Counted from the first letter of the stretch, positions 23,856 to 35,800 are shown. The stretch: DNA of 64,000 bases from Camillea tinctor (GCA_022578605.1 MU394066.1:248001-312000); one strand, 5' to 3'. Notes: a model not told the origin generated them from the sequence alone. Numbers and translations are program-made.

Positions 23856-24140
23856 ATGTGTCACCCTAGGTATGAACAAGACAGGTGTCGTGGATGCCGC
23901 CGATGGATTCCAGGTACTTGGAAACGATGCGGCGTCAGCCGATGTCTCGGAATCGGCAGCCGCGAAACTGAAACTTGCGTCTTTTGGGAGACTGGGGATA
24001 TCGAGTATAAGTACACCAGCGTCCGAAGAATGGTCGTTTGCAACTCGTGTAAACAAAAAGAGAACGATGAGCAGATCCAGAAACGGCTTCTAGACATGGA
24101 GCTTTTTGGACTAGAATTGCTTAGGGGAAATTATAAATAG
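23856..24140 (+). CDS. Small cysteine-rich CxxC protein (zinc-ribbon-like)
   Basis: A 94-residue frame beginning MCHPRYEQDRC. Nine cysteines are visible, including a CRGC pair near residues 11-14, an RCGVSRC pair near 24-29, one at about 41, and a CNSC pair near 63-66; the tail is charged and helical. Spaced CxxC pairs in a short soluble protein starting MCH resemble the many small fungal proteins that begin MCH and likely bind zinc; I cannot name a function. There is no signal peptide. A TATA box and CT-rich leader 156 bases upstream support it. The competing longer frame through the same DNA (from 23683) has no such pattern. It could be a chance frame, so confidence is moderate. Confidence 0.5.
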   Translation: MCHPRYEQDRCRGCRRWIPGTWKRCGVSRCLGIGSRETETCVFWETGDIEYKYTSVRRMVVCNSCKQKENDEQIQKRLLDMELFGLELLRGNYK

Positions 24141-24965
24141 AAGATTTGAAGGGAGGGAGGGGGAGAAGAAAATGAAGGGGAGATGTAGCCTAGCCGAACT
24201 AAGCGTTCGGCGAGGAGTTGAAGAAGTAGAAATACGTACACGACGAAAGCTCTGGGAGCAATATATAATAAAATAGAAACTGGGTTTCCCTGAAATATGA
24301 TTAAGAGTACATTTAAGTGTGAAAAATGCCACTGTAAGTCTGATAGTATACCGTAAATGTGGAATCGACTTTGCCGAATATTCGTATGTAGTTATTCCGA
24401 GATGTCTTAAGAGTTGGAATAAAGGGGAAGGAACTCCAGAGAGCTCTATACGAACACTTATACAGTGGCTTGTCTATATCTATTAGACCTCTAAACTCCT
24501 CGAATTGTACATGGTATCTAACACGTAAGCCTCAAGAAATTACCTAGTACACAATAAAAGAGCCGTAGTTCATTGAGATAACCGCGGCCTACTCCTTAGG
24601 CACTCCTTAACTGTCACGAAGGACTAAACAAGTGCTTAGGTAGGTAATCAATACGCTGTTGTGCGAGGAACTAGACTACAACTACGGATGTCACTGTTAC
24701 CTGTATACAAGAACCTGCTTTGTTCCTTTCTAACTCCTGGCATTAACCATTCATTGAAGGACATAAGTGAACTCGATTCATCCTACATGCCCTAGAACCC
24801 TATAAACTACGTGAGCTTATATCTGCCCCAGCTTATATAACATCCCTTCGCTACCCCTTTTCCGTTTAAAAGGGGGGAAAAGTGAAACCCCGGAGAATTC
24901 CCAACGCCCTAGTTCAAATTTTGGTATCAGAGCAAGAAAACAAAAAGAAAGAAAAACGAGAAAAG
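24141..24965. other. Convergent intergenic region
   Basis: Lies between the ends of two converging genes. AT-rich, with TATAAAATAG and AATAAA-like words that could serve as 3' processing signals for either gene. No frame is supported. Confidence 0.45.
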
Positions 24966-26075
24966 TTAGAACCCCAACACCGCCGCCGCCGCATCCAAAT
25001 CCATAACATCATCGGCCCTCAGCGCCTTCGCGCCCCAGACCACCGTGCCCCGTCCATCAATAGCAAACAACCCGGCCTGCTGCCACTTATTCCCCATGAC
25101 CGTCGACGGGCCCGCGTCTTCCTCCTCCTCTTCCCCTTTCCCACCCTCTCCCCTCCTCCCATCCTCTCCCCCCGCATTCCTACCCTTCCGCGCCGGCGCC
25201 GTGGTCAAGCTCCCGCTCGCGGCCGTCGCCGTGCCGGCCCTCTGTATGGCGTCCGCGACGCGCACGCCGAGCCAGCCCTTTTCCCTCCACGCTTGCGCCT
25301 GCGTCGTGGGGTTGAACATGTACCACACGCTGCCGAGGCCGAGACCCCAGGCTGCGTACACGGACCGGTCCTCGTCGATGAGGATCTCTACGGACCAGGA
25401 GCCGCCGAGGACTTTTTTTTTATTCGTTAGTTTGTTTTCGTTTTTCCCTAGCGGGAAAGGTAAGGGGGGAAAGAGGGAAGAGGGAACTCACTATCGATCC
25501 ACTTCCGCGTCGCTGCGGCCGAGGCATGGGAGACCGCGATGCAGCGCAGACTGCCCTGATTCTTCGTCGCCAGGGCGCGAAGCGCAAGGAACGATTTCTG
25601 CGCGACTATCGGGGGGGTTAGCCAACCAACTGAGTTCGCCTAAAAGAAAAAGATATCCCCTCCCCTCCCCTCCCCTCCCCAAAAAAGGAGAAGGAAGGAA
25701 GACGAACCAAAAAAAAAAAAAAAAAAACTTACAGGCACACCCCACGCACCGCAGAAACAACACGATCACCGGCCTGCCCCCGCCAAACTCCAGTTTCCGC
25801 CCCCGATCCAGCGGCGCCACGTCCCCCGGCTGCGGACACTGCGCGGCGACGGGCACGGGCGGCGGCGCGGGCGAGAGCCAGGCTTGCGCCGTGAGCGGGA
25901 GCTTCTTCGTGCTCATCCATGCGGGGGGCCAGGCGGGGGCGGGGGAGGCGGAGGAGGAATCGAGGTCGTCGAGGCCGGGGATGGAGCCGTCTTTTCTGTT
26001 AGAAGAGAAGTCGAGGGTGTCGCTGGGGAGCCCGACTTTTTTGAGGGCGAGCTTGGTGGTTAGGGTGGAGAACAT
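24966..26075 (-). CDS. Thioredoxin-fold AhpC/TSA-like (peroxiredoxin-like) protein
   Basis: Three exons on the minus strand: 26075-25733, 25605-25492 and 25411-24966, about 300 residues. Intron 1 has donor GTAAGT and acceptor TAG; intron 2 has donor GTGAGT and an A-rich acceptor ending AAG. Phases agree, and the joins rebuild the family core: RPVIVLFLRCVGCAFAQKSF, then SLRCIAVSHASAAATRKWID, then ILGGSWSVEILIDEDRSVYA and GLGLGSVWYMFNP. The CVGC pair lies at about residues 110-113, at the position of the catalytic cysteine motif in AhpC/TSA-type thioredoxin folds. GNKWQQAGLFAIDGRGTVVW follows an acidic, glycine-rich insertion (GKGEEEEED) that looks disordered. Family members are probably thiol-dependent redox proteins of the cytosol; the substrate is unknown. 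The 110 residues before the fold are Pro/Ser-rich and poorly conserved. It is convergent with the small CxxC gene. Confidence 0.85.
25657..25727 (+). repeat. (CCCCT)n and poly-A inside intron 1 of the AhpC-like gene
   Basis: Read on the plus strand, CCCCT units are followed by A/G-rich sequence and a run of about 19 A. On the coding (minus) strand this is a T run immediately after the GTAAGT donor. Both lie inside the intron, which explains the odd poly-Phe frame if the intron is translated. Confidence 0.8.
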
Positions 26076-27425
26076 GGTTTTTTTGGTTGTTCTTCTTCTT
26101 GGTTCGTTGGTACGTTTAGGTAGCTAGGGGGGATGTGTGTAGTTCTCGAAAGAGGGAACTTCTTATGACTTGGATTTCGAGTGTTTTGGTTCCTCTATAT
26201 CAACAGGTCCCAGAACCGAAATATGTAGTCCGTCTCCCGACCGAGACGGAGACGAGCAAGCAACGTAACGGTTATGTGTTCAATTTTATTATCACTTATT
26301 ATCAAACCAGCTCGACGGTCCCTACCACAGGTAGATTTTCGTCAAGACCAATAAAAAGAGGAATGTTGAAGATGCGACCTAGGCGCAAGATACGTTTTTC
26401 AATAAAGGAAAGACGAGTGGTGAAGAAAAAAAAAGTTGAAGAGTTAAAAATCTATCTACGCAAAGCTCGTCTGGAGAAAGGAAACACCTAAACGAAGGAG
26501 GGAGGAAAGGTGTAACTAAAAAATGATCCAGATTCCCCCCCCCCCCCCTCTCCCTAGAATATTGGCCTGCGAAGCTTGCTGAAGCTCTCGAGAAAGCTCC
26601 TTGATACAGAATCCGTCTCAGGAGGCACACCTTGCCTTAGACCTAACCTAGGCACATTACATACACACATAACCCTAGGTAGGGAAACCTATCCCTACAA
26701 TTCCCCTCCCCCCTCCTGGTCGAAAAAAAAAAGATAAAATGTTAAAATCCCCATATGTAATCCCGCGACGCGACGGGAGACTTTTTACTTTTCTTTCGCC
26801 TGCGGCGAGGATGATATATCCTAGTTAGTGCGAGGACCCTGATATTTCCGCGCGCCGTGTAATGGGGTCCCCCCCCCCCCCGATAAAACAATAACCCTGG
26901 CCTAGGTGAGAAGAAGTTCCCTGGGCGCGAGGGTTTTCCAGAAGGAAACCTCCCTCCTTTCCCCGGGGGGAGATATTCGAAGCACATATGTATATGGCGG
27001 TGGCAAAACGCGTAACCTACCTATCTATCTACGTAGTCGTCGTACGGTAGGTAGGCCATCTACACCTCACCTACGCGTCGTGCGCCATAACGCGACATCC
27101 GCATACCCTTACACTGATACTCTCTCTCTGTCTCTCTCTCTCAGTCTGTCTCTCCATACCTAGGTTATGGGCATTGGGGGGGAAGGGCCAACGAATCATT
27201 TTCTCGTGCGCCTGTCCCCACGTTTATTGCAGTCTAAATTGGTTCCCTGATCGTAGGCAAAATACGCTATATAGTATGTATGTATGTACCCCGGTGTAAT
27301 AAGAAACGAGGCTAGTTGCCAAGAAAACCATCCGTGCGCACGCGAAAGGAAAAGGGTTGAAAGCTGGCGGAAGGGGGTATTTTGTGTACCTAACCTAGCC
27401 TAGGTAGTTTCGATTCAAACAAATC

Positions 27426-27449
27426 GGGGATAGGGATAGGGATAGGGAT
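27426..27449 (+). repeat. (GGGATA)n microsatellite
   Basis: About four units of GGGATA, slightly interrupted at the ends. It is not the fungal telomere repeat TTAGGG. Confidence 0.85.
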
Positions 27450-27787
27450 TCTAGGTAGGTCATCTTTCCTTTCCTTTGGGGTTTTTTTTTTTGCGGGGTC
27501 GCCAAGGCTTTCCAGAATCATCATATCATGTAGACAGAACGGGTACCTTCGTTAGATGCATACGTAGGTATATGTATATAGGAATCTCTTGGAATTCAAT
27601 GGATAGGTAGGTAAATAGGTAGATGGTAGGTAGTAGATGTTTACTGCAATTGTATAATACGTACCTAGGTATATCCTAGGTGTTTGAAAATGGTAGGCAT
27701 CCAAATCTCACTTCCCCCTTTTCAATATGTTGCTCAACCTAACCCAGCTTTAGACATAGGTAATCTTTCCTTAGGAATCATGTGAAG

Positions 27788-27988
27788 ATGGGAGGGGAAA
27801 TGCCACTAATATTTTCCCTTTTCTTTCTGGCGCATGTATGTCTTGCCATTGTCTTAGTCGAGAAGAGAGCCAGCCCTGTGATGATCGACGATGATGACGA
27901 TGATGATTATGGTGGTCTTCTGTCAGTCTACCTAGTCCGAGTTATAAAATCCCATGTGCTCTCTTCTGGTGCGTGGCTGACGTTTTGA
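27788..27988 (+). CDS. Weak candidate: small secreted peptide with Asp run
   Basis: A 66-codon frame from an ATG. It starts with a hydrophobic stretch (LIFSLFFLAHVCLAIVLV) that could act as a signal peptide, followed by EKR, a possible Kex2-type site, then ASPVMI and seven Asp. The remainder is not conserved with anything I recognise. The Asp run comes from a GAT/GAC repeat, so the frame could easily be chance. No TATA box was noted. Listed only as a candidate. Confidence 0.15.
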   Translation: MGGEMPLIFSLFFLAHVCLAIVLVEKRASPVMIDDDDDDDYGGLLSVYLVRVIKSHVLSSGAWLTF

Positions 27989-30900
27989 GACCAACATGAC
28001 GCTATATGGTAGTTGTTGGGTGTTTGTACCGGGTTCCAGAGCCTACGCCTCCCTACCAATTGCTTAGAAGATGGAGTATAGGACACGGCATAAACCAACA
28101 TATAGAAAGTTCCCCGTAGGACAGAGGAAGAGGAAAATCCTATAGCGCCTTCGAATAGGCGAGTTCCCGCTTCTAGCTCTATGTCATATGTTATGTGTGA
28201 CGTGATTCTAATATTCGCTTTCTCTTTTTTTGTCTTTAGCGGAGGGAAGCATTGTGGTCATGAATGCGAGTATTGAGCTTTCTTTTACATCACATTTAAT
28301 CATTTCTATCTATAATAGGAGCATGGGAGGGGAAGGGAGGCGAGAACGGAGAACATCCAAACAAGGGTGAAGGACAGTGGCCCAGTTGAGAACTATCATA
28401 TATTGATGTATAGAGGAAGAGACCCCATTAGGGACGCTTTTTGTTCTTTTCGGAGGTTCGATATCCGCGGCATACCCAGGTAAACAAATTGCTGGATTTC
28501 CAAGGCTATATATACTAGTTATGTTTACCTGCTATACGTATATTGCATTACTACTCTATATATCGAACCCTCTTTGAGAGATCCCGTACCTGCGCAAGTT
28601 CTGCATCCCAAGTCCGAAAGTGGTAATAGGGCATAGAGAGAAATGTTCGTAAGCGGTTAGGTAATGGGTATGACGGGGTTTCTTGTAGCGTTCAATATAT
28701 TATTATTCGATACTAGGCTATGGACATTTCTAGTTACTTGCTCATTCGTCTAGCGACTGCTGACCTCGGATTGGTGGGATGATTTTTTTTTCATCTTCTT
28801 TTACTTTCGCCGGCAGTGGAATACTACGGATAGAATATTCTACGGGGACACCACGTTTTCTCTCTATATGTATAAGTATATAAATATAGAGGGGCAGCTA
28901 TGCTGTTTTTGGTCGCCGAGACGAGATCTCTTGGCTGCCGATGTGACTAACCCGGCGAGCCGCGGCGAGTTTTCATGTATGCACCTAAAGGTTAGCAAAC
29001 TAGATGGAAATGTTTCGCGGGGGAATAGGGAGGGGTTGCCCTCGCCGCTGCATTGCATGGCCGGTAGGGAGCTATGTATGTACAACCGATACGACTACTA
29101 TCCTATGTAGCTACCTACCGACCCTAAGTCATCGCCGCTTTCTTCTCTACCTCTCCTACCGTCATCAGCCAGAAGCACATGCGCATGTTTTCCTCTACTC
29201 CTCCCCTATCCCGGCAGTCTGGCCCGCGATCCGCCATAGAACGTAGTCATCAAATCGCATTAGATACCTTTACCTTACCTTCCCGCCCCCAAGCTGCTGG
29301 CGCTAGCTAGTTCCCAAAGAACCGGCAGCCGGGAAATGGTAAGGGGTGGGCGTGGTGGAATCAGCTGTGGCGGCCGTACCAAAGTGCCACTTGGCGGGCG
29401 CGACACCATGTGGTCTGTATTATTGCTTTTGGCCACGAGCGAACGGCCTCGGCGAGGGATATGGTGGTGATCATGGTGAAATCTAGTAGTCTAGTTCCCC
29501 CCTTTCCCCGCCGCCCACCCTCCAAGGCTGAACTTATGTCAGATTCTGCGGGCTGTGGTTCACGGTAGGGATCGAGTGTATCTGAAGATCGAATGGGAGG
29601 AGAAAAAAAAACACTTGCATCATCCCCCCCATCCATCTATTTCTCTCCAAACTAGTGTAGGTATTCCCAATTCGTCGGACCCCGCGAGTTTGGGTTGTGT
29701 GCTCTGTGTGTCTGGAAGCGGGCGAACCCACTTGATTGCATCGTGGGTAATTATTTGGTTGGTATGTGCTGGGTCTCAATAACTAGGTTAGGTTAGCCCT
29801 GTGTTTCTTTGGCTTATCAAGTAGGAATTGGGGGCGCGCGAAAAAGAGGGAGAGAAACCCAGAGAGAGGAATAGGAATAGGAACAGGAAAAGTGACGTCG
29901 ACCAAGTTTCCCCCTTCTCCCATTGTGAGAGGTCGTACGACATGCTCTAGATCGTTAGGCGTATTACTTAGAAAGCGAAGGGTTTCGATAGGTAGGTATG
30001 CGATGAGATTTCTCGAAATAGAAGTCTTGACTTTCCTAATCTGTACACTACCACCGTCCAAAAAGAGGGCCAGCGCTGGCCTTACTCGGGACCCGGACGT
30101 ATGATATCGTGTTAACAACCCGCTCTCGTGATTCTGCAGTACAGTAATAGAGCATGCTGAGACAAGCTGGGTTAAGCTAGCTAGGTAAGGTAAGGTAAGG
30201 TTGATAGGCAGGTAGGTAGGTCAGACTTATTTGCCCCGTTCTATGTTACCCCTTGAAGTAGAGTGAAGAGTTCCTGAGTAATGGCCGTAAGCTAGGCCGT
30301 CAAGGCTGGATACGACATTCACTAGGGGAAGGGGGTGTTTTCTTTGTGTTATCTTTGTGCGATGATGTGTTAGGGTGTGGCATTGGGGACTCGGTACATA
30401 ATTCAGTAACAGGTTGTTTACAAAGGATAACCTAGGTTATTCCCTACAATATACCTAGTGTATGTAGGTTGGACCCGGCATCGAAGAGAAGGATCGAAGC
30501 GAGGAGCCGCGTTGTTGGGAATTAGTACACTATGTAGCAATCTATAGCAGGTTTGTCGGTGTATACTATGTGGGATGGGAAAAGACAAAAAGGATGTGTA
30601 AACTTCAATGTATATACTACACTAACCTACAACTATACTGTTGGCCAAGCGAGGAAATCTCTCGAGGGATCGACGGGGAACCCTGCTGTCCAGATTCGGG
30701 GGGGTTATCTGCTGCGGACTTCGTACCGGACAGTAGAGAGGTAACAAAGTGGATCTGAAACTAATTTCATCTGATTCTGAACGAAAAAGCTCGGGCTATG
30801 TTTTGCTTATACGAGCGAGGTTACCTTAATCTAAGCCCGTGTGTCCTGTGGCTGTGACCGTGGATAATTCAAGCGAGTACAGTAGGGCACTGCAGATGAT

Positions 30901-31539
30901 GTAGTGTACACTAGATGTCGAAAGAAGACGCATCTCCGGTTCTGAATATCCGATATGCTGGTGGATAGATGAGAAACTGGGTAGCAAGGTCCAAGTCGCA
31001 AGCTGTGGGAAGTTTGGTGTTGGTGGCAAGCGAGTTTAACCCCTCGACCCCATTTCTGTATGGACTGATGCTACGCTACTACTAACCGCGCATCCTTGGT
31101 GATTTCACGCGTAGTAAGTCGGCGTGTTGGGCCGAAAAGGTACGAGATGGGTAATTGTAGTGTAGAATCGCGGCTCGTAAAAGGAGTTAGCGTCGCGCTA
31201 CCCCGTTAGGCGCCACCCCTGCGCTTTTGATCGAGTACGGTATAAGTCGTTCAATAAGCTGATGTGCGTACAGATGTATTGCTGACTTCGACTGATATAT
31301 CTGACGATCAGCCTGGGTAACGAGACAACCCGCAATAAAACTGTATAAGCTCTGCACATGTGTAGGAATTCATCCGTATGGATAGCGAACGAATGCTGCA
31401 AGGCTTGAGAAGTTGTTGAAACACTGTTTTATTTTAATTTTATATAACGACGAGTAACGGAGTGAAGGGAGTTGTTACGGAAACATTTCGTGAACCGGAT
31501 GCAAATGTTTATTCCCGTTTGATCTCCATTCTATTCAAA

Positions 31540-31971
31540 TCAGAACCAATGGGGCCTCCGTAGCAGAACCCATAGATGACCTAAGAAGAAGGGTGTGAGC
31601 TCACTAATCCATACACGCAGTCCTCCCGGGGTGAATCCGAGAAGATCGCTGTTGTTGTCGCCGGCGAAGAGCTGTAGGGCTAGGATAGTCAGCAGCGTTG
31701 CGTCTCTGGCGAACACGGTCCAGTACACCACGCGCCTGCTGCCGACTGCTCTCGCCGAAGGCGCGGAGACAAGTAGTAGAGCCACACCGAGGGTTAGCGT
31801 CTGGGTACCCAGGAGGCGTGTTAACAGCAAAGCTGAAGATGGTATTGGGGGCGCCACGGCGACCGCCAAGGGGGTCTGAGGAGATGCAATGAATATCAGG
31901 CCACCGGCGAGTTTCATCAGACCCTCCGTGAGGCACAAGGCCCTTAAGGGCGACCGTGGAAGTGAAGTCAT
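31540..31971 (-). CDS. Small fungal four-helix membrane protein
   Basis: A single-exon frame of 143 residues starting MTSLPRSPLRAL. It has about four hydrophobic segments: around LCLTEGLMKLAGGLIFIA, SSALLLTRLLGTQTLTLGVALLLV, VVYWTVFARDATLLTILALQL, and the C-terminal ELTPFFLGHLWVLL. The frame extends 9 bases upstream only through a non-ATG codon, so the ATG at 31971 is the start. The pattern (LTEGL..LAGG, LGTQTL, RxVYWT..AR, GLxxWxxELxPF) resembles short uncharacterised membrane proteins of filamentous ascomycetes; function unknown. Its third positions are GC-rich compared with the AT-rich flanks, which supports coding. Confidence 0.75.
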   Translation of the reverse strand: MTSLPRSPLRALCLTEGLMKLAGGLIFIASPQTPLAVAVAPPIPSSALLLTRLLGTQTLTLGVALLLVSAPSARAVGSRRVVYWTVFARDATLLTILALQLFAGDNNSDLLGFTPGGLRVWISELTPFFLGHLWVLLRRPHWF

Positions 31972-32603
31972 AATGCTCAACAGACTAGGCGCGCAGAAGG
32001 TGTAAGTTACATAGGAGTATGGTTTGAAGTATGTCAGGCTGTCTCCGGACGTCGGCTCGGCCGTTTGGAGACGACAAACGGGATATTAAAGGTGAGGTGG
32101 GGGTTCCAGGTATTAAGGAGATAGGTTCAGATATAGCTTTGCCGGCGAAGGGCTGTGGGCTGAGCTACCTAAAGTCGAGGCCCTCCCGAGTTACCGGGAA
32201 CGTTAGAGGTGTTCAAGCGAGGGAGGGAGGGAGGTAGTGAAACCTTCAGCTCGCCTTGCCCGCTCATCGCACAGCACAGATCTGCTTTTATCCTGGCCGG
32301 CCCGCATGTTTCTGTGTTTCTGTGATCCCCCAAAAGGAGTGAAGTGCCTGTAACTACACTTGCCTACATACCTCCCAACTAACCAGTCCTGATCTGACCT
32401 GACCTATCTCATCCTCCAGGTTCGCCGTCACATTCCTTCCGAGTGTATGTAGGACATCTGCCCACAGAATGACCCAGAGTATGGATTACAGTTGCGATTT
32501 GGCGCTTACATAGGTATGATTTGAGCGAGTGACATGGAAATGGAATTGGAAATGCCGACAACGGACGATTGAGTAGCAGATTGGCTGGAATGAGGTCGTC
32601 GAA

Positions 32604-32619
32604 CCCCCCCCCCCCCCCC
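32604..32619 (+). repeat. C16 homopolymer
   Basis: Sixteen consecutive C residues in noncoding DNA. Confidence 0.9.
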
Positions 32620-33933
32620 TTGCCGGTGGACAGTTGATAAGTCACACCAACTAATAAAAACAGGCTTTTATCATTTGATTGTTTTGCCAACACCATAATC
32701 ATGATTTTTCTGAGGGATGTTTTAGGATAGGTTGGCTTGTAGTAGTGAACGTTATAGACAATACTGTAAACTGCCTCCCTACTTTTAGAACTTGATGTAT
32801 TATGACTTGGATTACACACTTACCTGCTTATACACATTCGGATTCCTATACATATAGCTACACTATTAACTGAGTTATCTTGAACGGGGTTAGCTAAGCC
32901 AGCGATTTGGTCAGAGGGTCAAAGTTACATAATGAGAATTGATTCCGAATGAATATACTCGGGATGTTCCATAAACACCTAGGTTAGTTTATTGTGGCGT
33001 AGATGGTTTCTTGACACTTGCATGCAATAGGATATTATGTTGAATTCTGCACCAAGAATCGTGCCTATCTTACCGGGAGGCTGACTGTAGAGGGAAAAGA
33101 AGAAAAGAAAAAAAAAGAGAGAGAGAAAAAGATCAAGATGAGATAGATCACTCGATGTTAGTACATACATGGAGTGTGCCGAGAGGTAAGGCAGTTCTGG
33201 TAATCTGCAGTTATCGAATGTTTGGTGTGATTTTGCCCCGTTGTGCTCTTTAGAGCCACATACCAATATATATTGAACTATATTGATATATAAATATATA
33301 TATCAAAGTCTACAAATGGACCCTGAATAGGATGGTAGAGAGACTTGTATTCATGTCATTTCTCCCCCCTACAAAGTGAATTAATTGTATATATAGGTAG
33401 GTACCTAGGTAGGTATGTACCGGTATATTATGTTGTTATTAGTGACTATGGCAGATTTCTGCGATTCTATTGTTGGTCACGTTTGAGTAATAGAGCTCGG
33501 TAGCATGTGGTTTGGGAAGTCTTGTCATCAATTAGAATTCCTTTTTGAATCTTTCTTTCTTTTTCTTGACAGGGATGAGTTAAGATTGACTGGATCACCT
33601 GCTCCTTGAAACTAGAGGGGGAAGACGGGAAGGGAATTAAAAAAAAAAAAGAAAAAGAAAAGAAGAAAAAGAAAAGAAGAAAAAGGGAAAGGCCGGGGAA
33701 AGAAGGTATGTGATGTATGAAGTTAACCAGGGGTGGGAAAGAAAGTCCACTTTCATATGATGTGTATTAGCTCCATCAGGCGTGGTGTATATTCTTCTTT
33801 TTTACTTTCTTTTTATTTCATATTTTATTTTATTTCCTTTTATAAAGAACATTGAACATGATGTCCTTGACTACGCTAAATACATTCATACATATAATAG
33901 GCTTTGCATTTCCGTTGCAGATTTATTCATTAG

Positions 33934-33959
33934 CATCACCATCACCATCACCATCACCA
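33934..33959 (+). repeat. (CATCAC)n microsatellite
   Basis: About four units of CATCAC in noncoding DNA. Confidence 0.85.
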
Positions 33960-34572
33960 ACATGCATACATATTCCTATAACATTGTCCATCCTTAAACT
34001 TACTAACTATGTATTTACTAACTAACAAACAAACAACATGAAACTAGGCTTATGTATAATAGTAGCAGTAAATACTTAAACCTACCTGTCATAGTTTGGA
34101 TATCAGTTGATAGTATATATATATTTATAATAACAATTGTTATTACATGTATTCACTGTATAGGATATTATTGGAGTACAACTAAAAAGAAATGGATGGA
34201 CTAACAGGAAGACTAACAGGAACTGCCGCGCAGGCTGGTCTATCGGCGTTAGAGGAATTAACCGAATGGAAATCAGGAATTATCAGCTACAAGGTTAGGT
34301 TAGTTCGTAGCTAAAGTTGTAAAACGGGGTGCATAAACGCTCCGTGTATTAGCGTGTTATTAGTGAGCCAATTCGATTCTTAGCAGTGCCTTGTGGGCAC
34401 CTTTTCTTTAGCATTCACCCCCGTTTAGCAATTTACAGGTCAAGTCACTTACTTCACTTCACCACCTGTGACTTATACCGGGGACTTTAAGCCCCTCTTC
34501 ATATGGTCTGCATGTACATGATACTTTCGAAGCTATTTTCGCACTATGTTACTTTGGGTAAGGTAGATGGTC

Positions 34573-34658
34573 CCTTTTTCTCCTCCCCCTCTTCTTTTTC
34601 GTTCTCTTTTTCTTTTTCCTTTTTTCTTTTTCTTTTTTCTTTTCTCTTTTTCTTCCAC
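34573..34658 (+). repeat. Polypyrimidine (TTTTTC)n tract
   Basis: More than 80 bases of nearly pure T and C with TTTTTC and TTTTCTC units. Noncoding. Confidence 0.8.
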
Positions 34659-35269
34659 TTTTGCTGCTGTTCTCGATCGACATGTAGGGTAGGAGGTCTA
34701 CGGCGACCGGAAGATGGGACCTAGGGCGGCCTTGGGTTGAATCAATTGCATTGTATTGTATGCAGTACTACAAATTCTGGTGGAAGGTACGCTAAGGTTG
34801 GTGGTAAGTAAGAGAGGCTTGTAGCAGGGTACATGGGGGAAAATATATACTTAGGTACCTAGGTAATTAAAAAAGAAGGAGCCCTGTACTACAGCTACAT
34901 ACTACTCTACTAATAGGTAATGTACCTACTTATCTTTAAATGGCTATCTTAGGTACATACCTACAAAAAATAGTAAGTATGTAGGTACTTACCCTTCCCA
35001 CCGACATATGATAATACCAAGCGAACAACGGTGTGTACCGGTGCCTTGACCACCTGCTGCACATCGTAGCACAGCTAGTAAGAAGATTGAATGTATGGTA
35101 TGGTAACGTAGGTAGGTACAAAGTAGCATGTGGTGTAGCATGTAGCGTGTACATCTTATACCTACATACGATAATACGCATAGTTGGCTGGCAGGCTGGG
35201 TCTGGGCTGCACCTCCTCGATCATCCACACACACTACTTTTCTCGTTCTCTCTTCTCACGTATTGTACA

Positions 35270-35800
35270 ACCATAACCATAAACCCTCCCACCATATACA
35301 TACACACTACCTAGTACATAGTGTACATACCTACTACTACTACTCACTTTCTCACTTCCACTTCCACCTCTACTAGTACTCCTACTACTACACAAATCCT
35401 ATCCTCCACTCAAACTCCGTGTTCTCCCATCACCTCTCGTCATTTTGAAATTACCTCTCTTGACGACACCCCTTCCGCTGCTTCCACCAAACCCATTCCA
35501 ACCCTCTTTTTTTTTTTTCCCTCTTTCTTCGTCCACCATCTTTTGGAAGCAACAAACCAATACACACGATCACGATTATACCACGACTACGACTACGACT
35601 ACGAAGACACTTCCCATTAAGAAAAAAAAACATACCAATCTTCATCACCCCCTATTTTTTTCTTTTCTTTTTTTCCCCCTACCTTTTTCCCCCCTTCTGC
35701 ATTGCTTAGCTCTTTTTTTTTTTAAGCTTTCTCTGTCTCTTGTCTTTCTTCTTTTTCTCTCTCTCTATTGCGATACCCCCCCCTTTTTTATATACCCACA
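35270..35800 (+). promoter_or_regulatory. Pyrimidine-rich leader or promoter of the Cid1-like gene
   Basis: A long stretch of C/T-rich sequence with CACTTCCACTTCCACC, TACTACTACT and (CGACTA)n words, ending about 0.6 kb before the ATG at 36436. CT-rich tracts commonly mark promoter or transcription start regions in filamentous fungi; the exact start cannot be read. Confidence 0.4.

Larger units (their letters stand above)
26076..31539. other. 5.4-kb noncoding region rich in CCTAGG-type palindromes
   Basis: No gene is supported except one weak candidate at 27788. Homopolymers of C occur at 26535-26548 and 26869-26881, a CT microsatellite near 27120-27150, a (GGGATA)n tract at 27426-27449, and many CCTAGG, TACCTAGGTA and ACCTAACC words (26640-27700 and 30170-30470). 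Small frames on both strands in 28.8-31.0 kb overlap without splice or family support. Confidence 0.5.

Noticed and set aside
25491..25732. Continuation of AhpC-like exon 1 into a poly-Phe stretch
   Set aside because: The Phe run is the translated T-rich start of intron 1; splicing at GTAAGT restores the conserved CVGCAFAQKSF.
28441..28480. B-box-like GGTTCGATATCC
   Set aside because: The spacing is one base too long and no A box is found upstream.
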